Assembly: GCF_004138135.1 (NCBI RefSeq)
Contig: NZ_RYFD01000005.1
Span: forward strand, 62,001-126,000
Reading direction: 5' to 3'
Source of the DNA: Candidatus Oscillochloris fontis
GTDB taxonomy: Bacteria; Chloroflexota; Chloroflexia; Chloroflexales; Chloroflexaceae
DNA: 64,000 nucleotides
The notes under the pieces: model-generated
Databases searched by the model: none
Seen by the model: only the letters and a program-made list of their open reading frames with translations
What the model was told of the DNA's origin: nothing
Translations under genes and position numbers: made by a program
In this document: one piece after another, positions 1 to 7,829 of the stretch
How the letters are laid out: each line of letters begins with the position of its first letter
Numbering within the stretch: the first letter of the stretch is position 1

Positions 1-104
1 GCGGCAAGGTTGATCGTGACCGCCGGGGTGCGCATCCAGTAGCGTACTTCTTGCTCGACGGGGACGTTGGAGGGGGTGTTCTCTGCGTGTAGCGTCGTTG
101 TCAT
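1..104 (-). CDS. CBS domain protein, N-terminal fragment
   Basis: Only the first 34 codons lie in the window; the rest is beyond the left edge. The ATG at 104-102 has a strong ribosome binding site (AAGGAGG, 117-111) six bases upstream. The visible protein has a short polar leader and then VRYWMRTPAVTINLA, the typical opening of a CBS domain (xxWMxxxPVTI). CBS pairs bind adenine nucleotides and regulate enzymes or channels, or stand alone. Full domain content and partner cannot be judged from this fragment. Confidence 0.6.
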   Translation of the reverse strand, partial: MTTTLHAENTPSNVPVEQEVRYWMRTPAVTINLA

Positions 105-157
105 GATCAGCCTCCTTGCTGTCGTGATGCCGCTATCTCGTCGCAATGTCTATCAGT

Positions 158-184
158 ATCATACCGCGTTCTGTCGCTTTGCAA
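158..184 (-). promoter_or_regulatory. Candidate promoter of the CBS gene
   Basis: On the minus strand TTGCAA (184-179) and TATGAT (163-158) are separated by 15 bases, about 50 bases upstream of the CBS-gene start. The spacing is short, so this is a weak call. Confidence 0.3.
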
Positions 185-245
185 TAGAGGATTTCGCTTA
201 CGCATGGTAGTTATTCGGCAACGCCATCACGTTCATCTACTCTGG

Positions 246-274
246 TTGCTTGCCCCTACCGCTTGGGGTACAAT
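246..274 (+). promoter_or_regulatory. Promoter of the glutaminyl cyclase gene
   Basis: TTGCTT (246-251) and TACAAT (269-274) are separated by exactly 17 bases and lie 33 bases before the preferred start at 307. This would place transcription start near 281, leaving room for the AAGGGGG ribosome binding site. It also argues against the longer reading frame that begins at 250 inside the promoter. Confidence 0.55.
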
Positions 275-306
275 GCCTATATTGTGGCAATCAAGGGGGC
301 GATCCG

Positions 307-1227
307 ATGATCCAAGGATATGCTAATCTACTAGGGCGCTGGGTGTTGCTCCTGCTGCTCCTGCTCCTCTCTGCCTGTGCGACCGCGCCTTCGGTGGCGG
401 CAACCACGCCCACCACGACGCCGCTGGCGCTGCCTGCTGTCCCGATCACCTATTCTTACGCACTGGTGCAACAGATCCCCCACGATTCCCACGCCTGGAC
501 CCAGGGTCTTGTGGTGGTTGATGCGGATACCTTCTATGAGAGTACCGGCGATTATGCCAACTCCTCTCTGCGCGAAGTGCGTATCTCCACGGGTGAGGTA
601 CTGCGCCACACCAGTTTGCCTAGTTCTACCCCCGATCTCTATGGCGAGGGCATTGCGGTCGTCGGCGATACGATCTTTATGCTCACCTGGGAGGATTGTC
701 GGGGCCTCATGTTTGAGCGCCAAAACTTCACCTTCTTGGGGGAATTTTCCTACCCCCAGGCCAATGGCGCATGTGCCATGGAGGGCTGGGGTTTGACCTA
801 TGACGGCCAGTATTTGATTATGAGTGACGGTACCAGTCGCCTCTCGTTTGTTGATCCCCAGGCGACGATGGATACTGGCCAACTGGCGATTGTGCGCCAG
901 ATCCAGGTCACTCGTCGGGGTACTCCGGTTAATCAACTCAATGAGTTGGAGTATATCCATGGCACGGTCTGGGCGAATATCTGGCAGACGGACGAGATCG
1001 TGCAGATTGATCCCGCTACGGGTCTGGTGATCGGTGAGGTCAATCTTGCTGGTCTGCTCACCCCAGCAGAACGCTCCACGGCCAATGTCCTCAACGGGAT
1101 TGCCTATGATGCCGAGCGCGACCGGCTCTTTGTTACCGGCAAGCTCTGGCCGGCCCTGTTTGAGATCCGCCTGATTCCGCCGCTGGCTTTTCAGTATGAC
1201 CAATATTTGCCGTTGGTGGTGAGTTAA
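307..1227 (+). CDS. Glutaminyl-peptide cyclotransferase, lipoprotein
   Basis: 306 residues. A lipoprotein signal peptide runs to the lipobox LSAC, with Cys24 as acceptor. The rest matches the plant-type glutamine cyclotransferase family, a five-bladed beta-propeller that converts N-terminal Gln to pyroglutamate: the segments HAWTQGLVVV, FYESTGDYANSSLREV, MEGWGLTYDG and LNELEYIHGTVWANIW sit at the family's conserved places. The ATG at 307 is preferred over 250 because AAGGGGG lies seven bases before it and the hydrophobic core then starts near residue 8. The enzyme should be anchored outside the membrane; its substrates are unknown. It is followed by a second lipoprotein gene. Confidence 0.85.
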   Translation: MIQGYANLLGRWVLLLLLLLLSACATAPSVAATTPTTTPLALPAVPITYSYALVQQIPHDSHAWTQGLVVVDADTFYESTGDYANSSLREVRISTGEVLRHTSLPSSTPDLYGEGIAVVGDTIFMLTWEDCRGLMFERQNFTFLGEFSYPQANGACAMEGWGLTYDGQYLIMSDGTSRLSFVDPQATMDTGQLAIVRQIQVTRRGTPVNQLNELEYIHGTVWANIWQTDEIVQIDPATGLVIGEVNLAGLLTPAERSTANVLNGIAYDAERDRLFVTGKLWPALFEIRLIPPLAFQYDQYLPLVVS

Positions 1228-1231
1228 GGTA

Positions 1232-1311
1232 TTCACGCAAAGACGCCAAGGTGCAAAGCTTTGGATAGTATGCGTCATCGTATTCTTTGTATCTTCGCGC
1301 CTTTGCGTGAA
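1232..1311. repeat. GCAAAG-type inverted repeat
   Basis: TTCACGCAAAG at the left is mirrored by CTTTGCGTGAA at the right, around a loop of about 58 bases that itself contains related GCAAAG/CGCC words. The same family (GACGCAAAGGCGCAAAG and its reverse) recurs near 3231, 53243, 54423 and 63396, always between genes. Its right end supplies the AAGG used by the next gene. Confidence 0.7.
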
Positions 1312-1331
1312 CTAAAAAGGCTTCGCTACTG

Positions 1332-2201
1332 ATGCGTATCGCTACGTTCTGTATCCTCGTTCTGCTCGTGCTGGTTGGTTGCACGACCCCGCCGCCAACC
1401 CCAACCCCTACGCGCCCTTCTATCACCACGGCGACCGCCGTCGTGGTGCCTACTGATGTCGGCTCTGCCGATAGTGAGGAGAATCGTGTGACGACTGCGA
1501 GTGGCCTGACGTATATTGAGGTGACGCTCGGTACGGGGGCAATGCCCAAGCCCGGTGAGGTGGTGGCGGTGCATTACCGTGGTACCCTGGAGGATGGTAC
1601 GGTTTTTGATAGCTCTTTTGAACGTGGTGAGCCGATCAGTTTCACCCTCGGCCAGCAGATGGTGATTGCCGGTTGGGACGAGGGGATTGCGATGATGCAC
1701 GCGGGCGGTAAGGCCACGTTGATCATTCCTCCCGACCTCGGCTATGGTGCACGTGGCTACCCGCCGGTTATCCCCGGTAATGCCACGCTCACCTTCGAGG
1801 TTGAGTTGGTCTCGATCCTCCCCGGCCCACCCGAAGCGCCCACCACGGTGGAGGAATCGCAGTACACCACGACCCCCACCGGGCTTCAGTACTATGACAT
1901 GCAGGTCGGTACTGGTGTTGAGGCTACCCTCGGCAAGACGGTGGAGGTTCACTACACCGGCTGGCTCACCGATGGCACGATGTTCGATAGCTCCCTCAGC
2001 CGAGGTGAGACCTTCATGTTCCAGATCGGTGCGGGCCGGGTGATCAAGGGTTGGGACGAGGGTGTCGCCGGGATGCGTGTGGGTGGCCAGCGCCAACTGC
2101 GGGTACCCGCCAGCCTTGGCTATGGTGCGCGTGGCTATCCGCCGGTGATCCCCGCCAATGCCACGCTGGTCTTTGAAGTTGAGTTGGTGGATGTGAAGTG
2201 A
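1332..2201 (+). CDS. Tandem FKBP-type peptidyl-prolyl isomerase, lipoprotein
   Basis: 289 residues. The signal peptide ends at lipobox LVGC (Cys17), followed by a Pro/Thr-rich linker. Two FKBP domains follow, about residues 55-155 and 185-288. Each carries VHYxGxLxDGTxFDSS, GWDEGxAxMxxGGxxxLxxP and [13 protein letters not shown]-NATLxFEVELV, so both active-site pockets look intact. FKBPs catalyse cis-trans isomerisation of prolyl bonds; here the enzyme should work on exported proteins at the outer face of the membrane. The stop codon overlaps the ATG of the next gene, which implies coupled translation. Confidence 0.92.
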   Translation: MRIATFCILVLLVLVGCTTPPPTPTPTRPSITTATAVVVPTDVGSADSEENRVTTASGLTYIEVTLGTGAMPKPGEVVAVHYRGTLEDGTVFDSSFERGEPISFTLGQQMVIAGWDEGIAMMHAGGKATLIIPPDLGYGARGYPPVIPGNATLTFEVELVSILPGPPEAPTTVEESQYTTTPTGLQYYDMQVGTGVEATLGKTVEVHYTGWLTDGTMFDSSLSRGETFMFQIGAGRVIKGWDEGVAGMRVGGQRQLRVPASLGYGARGYPPVIPANATLVFEVELVDVK

Positions 2202-3052
2202 TGGAATCTCTAGCACCCGGCCCCCACATCAGTCATCTTGATGACAATACGCCAACCCGCACTGAACTGCGCTGGACGGCGGTGCTGTTCGGTCTGGTGG
2301 GGGGCTTGCTGCTAGGGGTGCTCCTCATGCCAGGGGTGACGCTGGAGCAGATCCTCTACCTCGCGATGCATGGGATCTGCGCCCAGACCCACAACCTCGT
2401 AGCGGGTGGCTTCCAGTTTCCGCTGTGTGCCCGTGATAGTGGCATGTACCTGAGCTATCTGGTCACGCTGGGGGTGGTCTTTGCGCGTGGGCGCGGCTTG
2501 GCCGGGCGCTTGCCGCCGCTCCCGATCAGCCTGATCATCCTGCTGCTCTTTGTGATCATGGCGGTGGATGGGCTCAACTCGACGCTCGCCGAGTTCGATT
2601 TCCCCCACGCCTATACCCCGCGTGATGATCTGCGCCTGTTGACGGGCATGGGTGCGGGGATCGGGCTGGCGCTGGTGGTGCTGCTGGTGATCAACACGGC
2701 TTTGCGCCGCGATGTGCAGGATCAACTCTACTCAATTGGGACGTGGCGTGAGCTAGGCATGATCATCCTCATCAATGTGTTGATCATTGCGGCGATCTAT
2801 GCCGATCTGCTGATCTTGGCGGTTCCGTTGGCGCTGCTGACGGCAGTGGCAGTCGTGTTCAACCTCGCTGCGGTCATGATGCTCATCCCCAGCCTCTTCC
2901 TGGGCCTAGGTGGCCGCGTGACGCGCAACACCCAACTCGCTCACCCGGCCTTCATCGGCTTGGTACTGGCGCTCACCTTCCTGATTGCGTTGGCGCGCTA
3001 CCGCATCTGGATGGAGGTGCTAGGTTTCTTACCCCCGCCGCTGCTGCCGTAG
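2201..3052 (+). CDS. DUF2085 family membrane protein
   Basis: 283 residues. The ATG at 2201 overlaps the previous stop as TGATG; a GTG at 2198 is an alternative start. A first membrane helix (about 30-45) precedes the DUF2085 signature HGICAQTHNLVAG with PLCARDSGMYLSY, where the family has a conserved His/Cys pair before the first core helix. Five or six further hydrophobic segments follow, so it is an integral membrane protein. The biochemical role of DUF2085 is not known to me. Overlap with the FKBP gene suggests co-expression, not necessarily shared function. Confidence 0.8.
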   Translation: MESLAPGPHISHLDDNTPTRTELRWTAVLFGLVGGLLLGVLLMPGVTLEQILYLAMHGICAQTHNLVAGGFQFPLCARDSGMYLSYLVTLGVVFARGRGLAGRLPPLPISLIILLLFVIMAVDGLNSTLAEFDFPHAYTPRDDLRLLTGMGAGIGLALVVLLVINTALRRDVQDQLYSIGTWRELGMIILINVLIIAAIYADLLILAVPLALLTAVAVVFNLAAVMMLIPSLFLGLGGRVTRNTQLAHPAFIGLVLALTFLIALARYRIWMEVLGFLPPPLLP

Positions 3053-3079
3053 CTGTTCACGATTCTCCTAGGTGCATCG

Positions 3080-3190
3080 GCCCTCACCCCCTAGCCCCCT
3101 CTCCCACGCAGTGGGAGAGGGGGAATCAAACGCATCGCGCTGCGGAATCACCCCGCTCCCGCGTGCGGGAGCGGGGCCTGGGGTGAGGGC
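3080..3190. repeat. Composite palindromic repeat (GCCCTCACCCC type)
   Basis: An outer inverted repeat GCCCTCACCCC (3080-3090) / GGGGTGAGGGC (3180-3190) encloses two strong hairpins: CCCTCTCCCAC-gca-GTGGGAGAGGG and CCCCGCTCCCGC-gt-GCGGGAGCGGGG. It lies between convergent genes and could act as a bidirectional terminator. I see no coding potential in it. Confidence 0.75.
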
Positions 3191-3230
3191 ATCCGGCGGC
3201 AAACTGTCATGTGCCTACGAACCATGTCCA

Positions 3231-3272
3231 AGACGCAAAGCATAACCTTTGCGTCCTTGCGCCTTTGCGTCA
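3231..3272. repeat. GCAAAG-type inverted repeat
   Basis: AGACGCAAAG is followed by CCTTTGCGTCCTTGCGCCTTTGCGTCAA, a copy of the family seen at 1232. Its right end lies directly after the stop codon of the minus-strand GDPD gene. Confidence 0.65.
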
Positions 3273-3273
3273 A

Positions 3274-3990
3274 TCAGCAATGCTGCATTGCTGTACGCGC
3301 CACATCGGGCTGGTTGGTGATGATCCCAGAGACCCCGGCGGCGCTGAGGCGCTGCATGAGCAGCGGGTCATCTACCGTCCAGACATGCACCGCATAGCCT
3401 GCCCGGCGCACCAGTGGGATGATCGGCAGCAGGCCGGGGAGTTCGCATGAGGGGTGCCACGCCTGGACATCGAGGTACTTGAGCGCAAAGAAGGGCCAGA
3501 ACTCGCGCAGGCGCGTGGCTGGGTGGTAAGTGCGCGTGCCCATCAGGTAGCCACAGCGCAGGGCTGGATCGGCGGTGCGGACTTCGCGCAGGGCGCTGGG
3601 GAGGAACGAGGAGATGATCGTCTGTTCGCGCATGCCAAACTCGCGCAGCATGGCCGCGCAGCGCTGGCCAATCCCAGGCACCTTGATCTCAACATTCAGG
3701 CCGATCCCGCAGTGACGCGCAAAATCGAGCGTCTCGGCAAGGGTGGGTAGGCGCTCACCACCAATATCGAGGGCTTGCAGATCGGTGAGGCTGCACTGCG
3801 CCACCGGGCGGTTGCGGCCATCCCAGCGCTCACTCGTCGCATCATGAAAGACGACCAGCACCCCATCGGCACTGATCTGCACATCCAACTCAATCATATC
3901 CGCACCTTGGCGATGCGCCAGATCGAAGGCGGCTAGCGTATTCTCAGGGGCGTAGGCCGAAGCACCACGGTGGGCAATCACGAGGGGCAT
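3274..3990 (-). CDS. Glycerophosphodiester phosphodiesterase
   Basis: 238 residues, a compact GDPD-family TIM barrel. The hallmark HRGASAYAPENTLAAF is at residues 7-22, followed by ELDVQISADGVLVVFHD, with the metal-binding Glu/Asp and the second catalytic His. It hydrolyses glycerophosphodiesters to glycerol-3-phosphate and an alcohol; no signal peptide is seen, so it is probably cytosolic. An open frame extends upstream to 4053, but its first residues (MLRPY...) come from the repeat at 4039-4111, so the ATG at 3990 was chosen. The ribosome binding site is poor. It is not in an operon. Confidence 0.88.
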   Translation of the reverse strand: MPLVIAHRGASAYAPENTLAAFDLAHRQGADMIELDVQISADGVLVVFHDATSERWDGRNRPVAQCSLTDLQALDIGGERLPTLAETLDFARHCGIGLNVEIKVPGIGQRCAAMLREFGMREQTIISSFLPSALREVRTADPALRCGYLMGTRTYHPATRLREFWPFFALKYLDVQAWHPSCELPGLLPIIPLVRRAGYAVHVWTVDDPLLMQRLSAAGVSGIITNQPDVARTAMQHC

Positions 3991-4038
3991 AAGCAGAAAA
4001 CGTGATACCTGCTGCTGAGGAGCAGCAGGTATCAAACA

Positions 4039-4111
4039 GTAGGGGCGAAGCATCGCCCACCATGCGGCACGAGAACACGATCTGGATTGGTGGGCGATGC
4101 TTCGCCTTTAC
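4039..4111. repeat. GTAG-headed palindrome, family R1
   Basis: GTAGGGGCGAAGCATCGCCC at the left and the inverted GGGCGATGCTTCGCC at the right flank a 30-base unrelated centre. Other R1 copies: 12807, 17339, 21367, 27787, 28717, 28799 and a half copy near 7807. The right end supplies the stop codon of the SWIM gene (TAA in a GTAAAGGCG variant of the head). Confidence 0.85.
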
Positions 4112-4386
4112 AATACCGCAGCGGCATCCAACTTGAGATCCGTATCGTGGATTGCCTCAGGGGTGAGCATGGGGGTCAGAATACGCTGCATCGCCATAAT
4201 ATGGGCGCAGGTACCCCACGTGCGTGAGAAGGAACAGGTACACGTCCAGTGATTATCCTTTAGTTCGATCTCGTGCTGGCTATTCCCGCCGTTAAAGTGA
4301 GCCTTGAACTGGCTAAACTTGACTCGTTCTGGCTCTTCGGCATAACGGCGAGCCTTCTCAACCTTCCCGATCAGATCTGAGTGCAT
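4108..4386 (-). CDS. SWIM zinc-finger domain protein
   Basis: 92 residues. The only recognisable domain is a SWIM zinc finger, CxCx8CxH, in WTCTCSFSRTWGTCAHIMAM (about residues 48-67). SWIM domains mediate DNA or protein contacts in SWI2/SNF2 ATPases, MuDR-type transposases and stand-alone proteins; this short form has no attached enzyme. The start is well supported: AGGAGG lies seven bases before the ATG. The stop codon lies inside the palindromic repeat. Function unknown. Confidence 0.78.
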   Translation of the reverse strand: MHSDLIGKVEKARRYAEEPERVKFSQFKAHFNGGNSQHEIELKDNHWTCTCSFSRTWGTCAHIMAMQRILTPMLTPEAIHDTDLKLDAAAVL

Positions 4387-4463
4387 GGGATACCTCCTAC
4401 AGTAAAGTAACGTCTGAACGGATTCGTTCAGGATCGAGATGTGTTATAGGGATGAAAACAACG

Positions 4464-4496
4464 AGGGCGGCAACAGGCTAGAACCTGCGCCGCCCT
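4464..4496 (-). terminator. Hairpin, possible terminator of the ffh-rimM cluster
   Basis: AGGGCGGC and GCCGCCCT form an 8-bp GC-rich stem, with an inner CAGG/CCTG pair. On the minus strand it is followed by CGTTGTTTTC, a modest T-rich tail. It lies about 330 bases past rimM, so its assignment is uncertain. Confidence 0.35.
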
Positions 4497-4654
4497 TTAG
4501 GGGCTAGAGATGTAGTTGTAGATTTTTGCCCCCATGCCAGACTCCGTTATCAAAGGGTTAAGGGGTGATTAAAGAAGTATGGGCATTATACGTCGTGGCT
4601 AGGGGCACGTCAAGGGAAATATCGTTAACGTAGGACGGTCGCAATGTTACTAAC

Positions 4655-4820
4655 TCCAGTGGGGGTGCGGGGGCGGCTACGCCGCCCCCGCAGATTTTTT
4701 GTTGTTTTTTGGCGGCGTAGCCGCCAAAAAACAACAAAAACTAGGGTTTGGGGCGCAACCTCAAGCGTGGGTTTTAGGGCGGCAGCCCTAAACATAATAT
4801 GCCTATGGGTGTAGCCCCAA
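4655..4820. repeat. Degenerate MITE-like element copy
   Basis: Contains the two internal hairpins of the MITE-like family: GGGGGCGGCTACGCCGCCCCC and TTTTTTGGCGGCGTAGCCGCCAAAAAA, followed by TTTGGGGCGCAACCTC. The left terminus is decayed (gcaatgttactaactcc instead of gcaaagttacctcc). The right part has been extended by a further TTAGGGC/GCCCTAA hairpin. It reaches the rimM stop codon. Confidence 0.6.
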
Positions 4821-4823
4821 GGC

Positions 4824-5348
4824 TTAAAGCAAACCCTCAATCGGGCGAATCACCACCTGGCGGTCAGCCAGATCAAGATTAACCACAAACTCACGCACCA
4901 AGGGAATAAGCGCATCCGGCTGGCCAGATCGGGTCACGATAAGCACCTCGTGGACACCAGTCTGAATAATCTCGCGCACCGTACCAATCGCATGGCCGTC
5001 ATCGGTGGAGACCTGCAAACCAATCAGGTCGTGGAGGTAGTATTCGTCCTTGGCCAGCGGGGCGGCATCGCTTTGGCGAATAAAGACCTCAGATCCGCGC
5101 AGTTCATCAACCGCCTCGCGAGTTTCAACCTCGCTCAGGGTGAGGATCAAGACCCCCGGTTTATGTTCGTGGAGCTTGGTGAGGTTATAAGGGACGAGTT
5201 TTTTACCGACAAAGATCGTGCGCAGATGACGGCGCAGATAATCGGGGTTGTCGGTAAACGACTTGAGCTTGATCTGGCCCTTAATTCCAAACGGGCCAGC
5301 GATTGCCCCAATTAAGAGGAGATCATCAGGAGATACAGGAGTATTCAT
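4824..5348 (-). CDS. rimM: Ribosome maturation factor RimM
   Basis: 174 residues, the usual RimM length. LLIGAIAGPFGIKGQIKLKSFTDNP (N-terminal RimM barrel, residues 10-34) and, after residue 95, YYLHDLIGLQVSTDDG and the PRC-barrel segment EVLIVTRSG...ALIPLVREFVVNLDLADRQVVI are diagnostic. RimM binds ribosomal protein S19 and assists 30S head maturation. It is the last gene of the ffh-rpsP-khpA-rimM set; trmD, often next in bacteria, is absent here. No Shine-Dalgarno sequence is visible; a strong hairpin sits nine bases before the start. Confidence 0.95.
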   Translation of the reverse strand: MNTPVSPDDLLLIGAIAGPFGIKGQIKLKSFTDNPDYLRRHLRTIFVGKKLVPYNLTKLHEHKPGVLILTLSEVETREAVDELRGSEVFIRQSDAAPLAKDEYYLHDLIGLQVSTDDGHAIGTVREIIQTGVHEVLIVTRSGQPDALIPLVREFVVNLDLADRQVVIRPIEGLL

Positions 5349-5357
5349 GTCATACCA

Positions 5358-5384
5358 AGAGACGCCTCGAAGCGAGGCGTCTCT
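5358..5384. repeat. Perfect hairpin in the khpA-rimM gap
   Basis: AGAGACGCCTCG-aag-CGAGGCGTCTCT has 12-bp arms and a 3-base loop. Read on the minus strand it is preceded by GTTGG, so GGAGAGACGC resembles the GTAGAGACGC repeats at 11641, 22299 and 45186. It ends nine bases before the rimM ATG and may affect translation or cotranscription of rimM. Confidence 0.7.
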
Positions 5385-5402
5385 CCAACTAGGGCGTCAC
5401 TA

Positions 5403-5630
5403 TCACTCAATGTCGATATGGACGCGCTTGTTTTGGCGTGCCGCAGCGACGCCCATCAGGTCACGGATGGCCTTCGCGACGCGCCCACTGCGCCCGATCA
5501 CCTTGCCCGTCTCATCGGGGGCGACCGAGAGCTCGTAGGTTACGGTGAAGCGCCCAACGCGCTCCTTGATCTGCACCGCTTCGGGTGTATCGACTAGGCT
5601 ACGGGCGATATAGTCGAGCAGATCTTTCAT
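5403..5630 (-). CDS. khpA: KH-domain RNA-binding protein KhpA
   Basis: 75 residues, a single type II KH domain. DETGKVIGRSGRVAKAIRDL contains the GxxG loop as IGRSGR. KhpA (YlqC) binds RNA and in Firmicutes acts with KhpB in cell elongation and division control. Its place between rpsP and rimM is the classical one. AAGG lies nine bases before the ATG. The gap to rpsP (52 bases) contains a small AGCGGGAG/CTCCCGGCT hairpin. Confidence 0.93.
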   Translation of the reverse strand: MKDLLDYIARSLVDTPEAVQIKERVGRFTVTYELSVAPDETGKVIGRSGRVAKAIRDLMGVAAARQNKRVHIDIE

Positions 5631-5682
5631 AAGCCAGCCTTATTCTGCAACCAGCGGGAGTATTTGTGGCTCCCGGCTTGTC

Positions 5683-5961
5683 TTAGCCTTCAACGGGAAC
5701 AGCAACAACCTTGCCTTCCCCATCGAGGATATTCTGCCGCTTCAGCAGGTTCACAACCGTGTCGCTGGGCTGAGCACCAACACCCAACCAGTAGCGGGCG
5801 CGGTCGGCGTTGATCTCCAACACCTTGGGGGTGCGGATCGGGTTATAGTGGCCGATGATCTCGATGAACTTGCCGTCGCGGGGTGAGCGCGAGTCGGCAA
5901 CGACCAGGCGATAGCTGGGCTGCTTGGTCTTGCCGGTGCGGCGAAGACGAATCTTAACCAT
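5683..5961 (-). CDS. rpsP: 30S ribosomal protein S16
   Basis: 92 residues. [20 protein letters not shown] opens the protein as in all bacterial S16; [21 protein letters not shown] and [20 protein letters not shown] follow. It is an assembly protein of the 30S body. The ATG at 5961 was chosen because it matches the family N-terminus; the open frame reaching 6015 adds 18 unrelated residues. GGAGG lies 12 bases before the ATG. A MITE-like element separates it from ffh, so it may have its own promoter. Confidence 0.96.
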   Translation of the reverse strand: MVKIRLRRTGKTKQPSYRLVVADSRSPRDGKFIEIIGHYNPIRTPKVLEINADRARYWLGVGAQPSDTVVNLLKRQNILDGEGKVVAVPVEG

Positions 5962-6087
5962 GGATGTAAACTGCCTCCAGATCAATAGCGAAAGGCCATG
6001 TGCTGCTCGCGCCATGCTGTACCGGCGCTTAACCTGTCTATCTTACCATATCTTGGCGATTTTGCGAATCGCCATGTAAGTATGCGC

Positions 6088-6223
6088 AGGGCATGGGCAA
6101 CGTCCTTGGGGCTGCACCCCAAGCCCCATTTTGTGTGGTTTTTTGGCGGCTTCGCCGCCAAAAAACCACACAAAAGATGTGCGGGGGCGGCGTAGCCGCC
6201 TCCGCACCCCCACCCAATGCCCT
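6088..6223. mobile_element. MITE-like element between ffh and rpsP
   Basis: 136 bases bounded by AGGGCATGGGCAACGT at the left and ACCCAATGCCCT at the right. Inside are TTGGGGCTGCACCCCAA, a long TTTTTTGGCGGC/GCCGCCAAAAAA hairpin flanked by TGTGTGG/CCACACA, and GCGGGGGCGGCGTAGCCGCCTCCGC. The A of the right-hand terminus, read on the minus strand, is the A of the ffh stop codon TAG. It splits ffh from rpsP. Confidence 0.7.
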
Positions 6224-7604
6224 ACTTCAGCATTCGCATCAGATCTTCAGGATTGAGCGGCGACCCACCGCCGCGACCACCGCGACCGCCTCGCCCTTTG
6301 CCGCCCATGTTCTTGCCCATCTGCTTCATCATGCGCTGCATCTGTTGGAACTGTTTGACCAGTTGCGAGACCTCTTGCACCGAGGTGCCACTGCCCTTGG
6401 CGATGCGTTCGCGGCGGCTACCCTTGATCAGTTCGGGGTTACGGCGCTCGTCAATCGTCATCGAGAAGATGATTGCCTCGATCAGCTTGAGTTGCTTCTC
6501 GCTGACCAGTTCTTCATCGCGGGCGAGTTGGCTCATGCCGGGGATCATACCGATGATCTGTTGTAGGGGGCCGAGTTTGCGCATCTGTTGCATCGCCGAG
6601 AGGAAGTCCTCGAAGTCGAACTTGCCTTTGCGCAGGCGTTTCTCCATGCGCTTGGCCTGCTCGGCATCGTACATCTCCTCGGCCTTCTCGATCAGTGAGA
6701 GCACATCGCCCATCCCCAGGATGCGCGAGGCCAGCCGATCTGGGTGGAAGGCTTCGAGGGTGTTGAGGTCAATCTTCTCGCCACTGGAGATGAACTTGAT
6801 CGGCACGCCGGTGACGGAACGTACCGAAAGCGCTGCGCCACCACGCGCATCACCGTCCATCTTGGTCATCACCAAGCCGGTGATATTAACGCGCTGGTTG
6901 AAGGTCTCGGCGACGCGCACCGCTTCTTGGCCAGTCATCGCATCAACCACGAGTAGTCGTTCGATGGGCTGGACACAGGCATCAATCTGTTCGAGTTCCT
7001 GCATCAGCAGATCGTCAATCTGGAGCCGACCTGCCGTATCAACGATCACCACATTGTAGAGTTCCTTCTTGGCCAACTCGACCGCATGGGTGGCGATATC
7101 GGGTGGGTGTTTGGAACCGGGTTCGCTGTAGACGGTGATGCCAAGTTGCTTGCCGAGCGACTCAAGCTGGGTAATCGCGGCGGGGCGGTAGATATCACAG
7201 GCGGCCAACAAGACCCGTCGGCCCTTCTTGCGTAGGTGCAGCGCCAGTTTGGCCGAGAGGGTCGTCTTGCCGGTGCCCTGCAACCCCACTAACATGATCA
7301 CTGTCGGCCCAGGGCGGGACTCTTGCAGAGGAACGTTGTCGGTGCCGAGCAGGTTGATTAGCTCTTGGTGAACGATCTTTACGACTTGCTGGTGCGGGGT
7401 CAGGCTCTTGGTGACATCCTCACCAATCGCTTGTTCCGTCACCTTGGCAACAAATTCCTTCACCACCTTAAAATTGACGTCGGCTTCCAGCAGGGCTAGG
7501 CGTACCTGCTTCATCGCCTCACGGACATCATCTTCGGTGAGTTTACCCTTGCTGCCTAATTTTTGAAAGACCGTTTGCAGTCGGTCGGAGAGACTCTCAA
7601 ACAT
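6222..7604 (-). CDS. ffh: Signal recognition particle protein Ffh
   Basis: 460 residues. N domain at 1-90; G domain with P-loop GLQGTGKTT (107-115), DTAGRLQ and TKMDGDARGG; methionine-rich M domain from about 300 (MQQMRKLGPLQQIIGMIPGM) that binds SRP RNA and signal sequences; then a Gly/Arg-rich stretch before the terminal LNPEDLMRMLK. It is the GTPase of the SRP and docks with FtsY at the membrane. It heads the cluster with rpsP, khpA and rimM. The gene ends exactly where the MITE-like element begins. Confidence 0.97.
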   Translation of the reverse strand: MFESLSDRLQTVFQKLGSKGKLTEDDVREAMKQVRLALLEADVNFKVVKEFVAKVTEQAIGEDVTKSLTPHQQVVKIVHQELINLLGTDNVPLQESRPGPTVIMLVGLQGTGKTTLSAKLALHLRKKGRRVLLAACDIYRPAAITQLESLGKQLGITVYSEPGSKHPPDIATHAVELAKKELYNVVIVDTAGRLQIDDLLMQELEQIDACVQPIERLLVVDAMTGQEAVRVAETFNQRVNITGLVMTKMDGDARGGAALSVRSVTGVPIKFISSGEKIDLNTLEAFHPDRLASRILGMGDVLSLIEKAEEMYDAEQAKRMEKRLRKGKFDFEDFLSAMQQMRKLGPLQQIIGMIPGMSQLARDEELVSEKQLKLIEAIIFSMTIDERRNPELIKGSRRERIAKGSGTSVQEVSQLVKQFQQMQRMMKQMGKNMGGKGRGGRGGRGGGSPLNPEDLMRMLK

Positions 7605-7695
7605 GATCGCGCTCGTTTCGCTGGAGGATCGCCGCTACATCCCTGTCATTGTACCGAGCAAGATGGGGGGAGTCAAATCTATTCGGGTTCCCGCT

Positions 7696-7829
7696 AGGGC
7701 ATGTGCAAAGTCACCTCCAGTGGAGGTTCGGGGGTGGTGCAAGCTTAGACCCGCTTTTTTCTCGTATGTTGGCGGCGAAGCCGCCAACATACGAGAAAAA
7801 AGTTCTTCGGGCGATGCTTCGCTCCTACA
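7696..7829. repeat. MITE-like left part fused to an R1 half copy
   Basis: AGGGCATGTGCAAAGTCACCTCC is the left end of the MITE-like family; a TTTTTTCTCGTATGTTGGCGGC/GCCGCCAACATACGAGAAAAAA hairpin follows. The expected right terminus is missing, and the sequence passes instead into CGGGCGATGCTTCGCTCCTAC, the right half of an R1 palindrome. Confidence 0.65.

Larger units (their letters stand above)
4387..4823. other. 437-base intergenic region
   Basis: Between the SWIM gene and rimM. It holds one isolated hairpin (4464-4496) and, from about 4655 on, a degenerate copy of the MITE-like element. The stretch 4500-4640 is AT-richer with no convincing open frame, tRNA or promoter pair. A small RNA cannot be excluded. 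Confidence 0.5.

Noticed and set aside
3080-3190. Small RNA between DUF2085 and GDPD genes
   Set aside because: The structure is a repeat type with nested GC-rich palindromes and no promoter; a terminator or repeat is the simpler reading.
3990-4053. N-terminal extensions beginning MLRPY/MLRPS on GDPD, permease, zinc protease and PriA frames
   Set aside because: ATGCTTCGCCCCTAC is the right end of the R1 repeat. These ATGs are part of dispersed repeats, are unconserved in the families and lack ribosome binding sites.
4387-4655. SRP RNA or tRNA gene near ffh
   Set aside because: No SRP Alu/GNRA-type helix 8 or tRNA cloverleaf could be traced; only an isolated hairpin is present.
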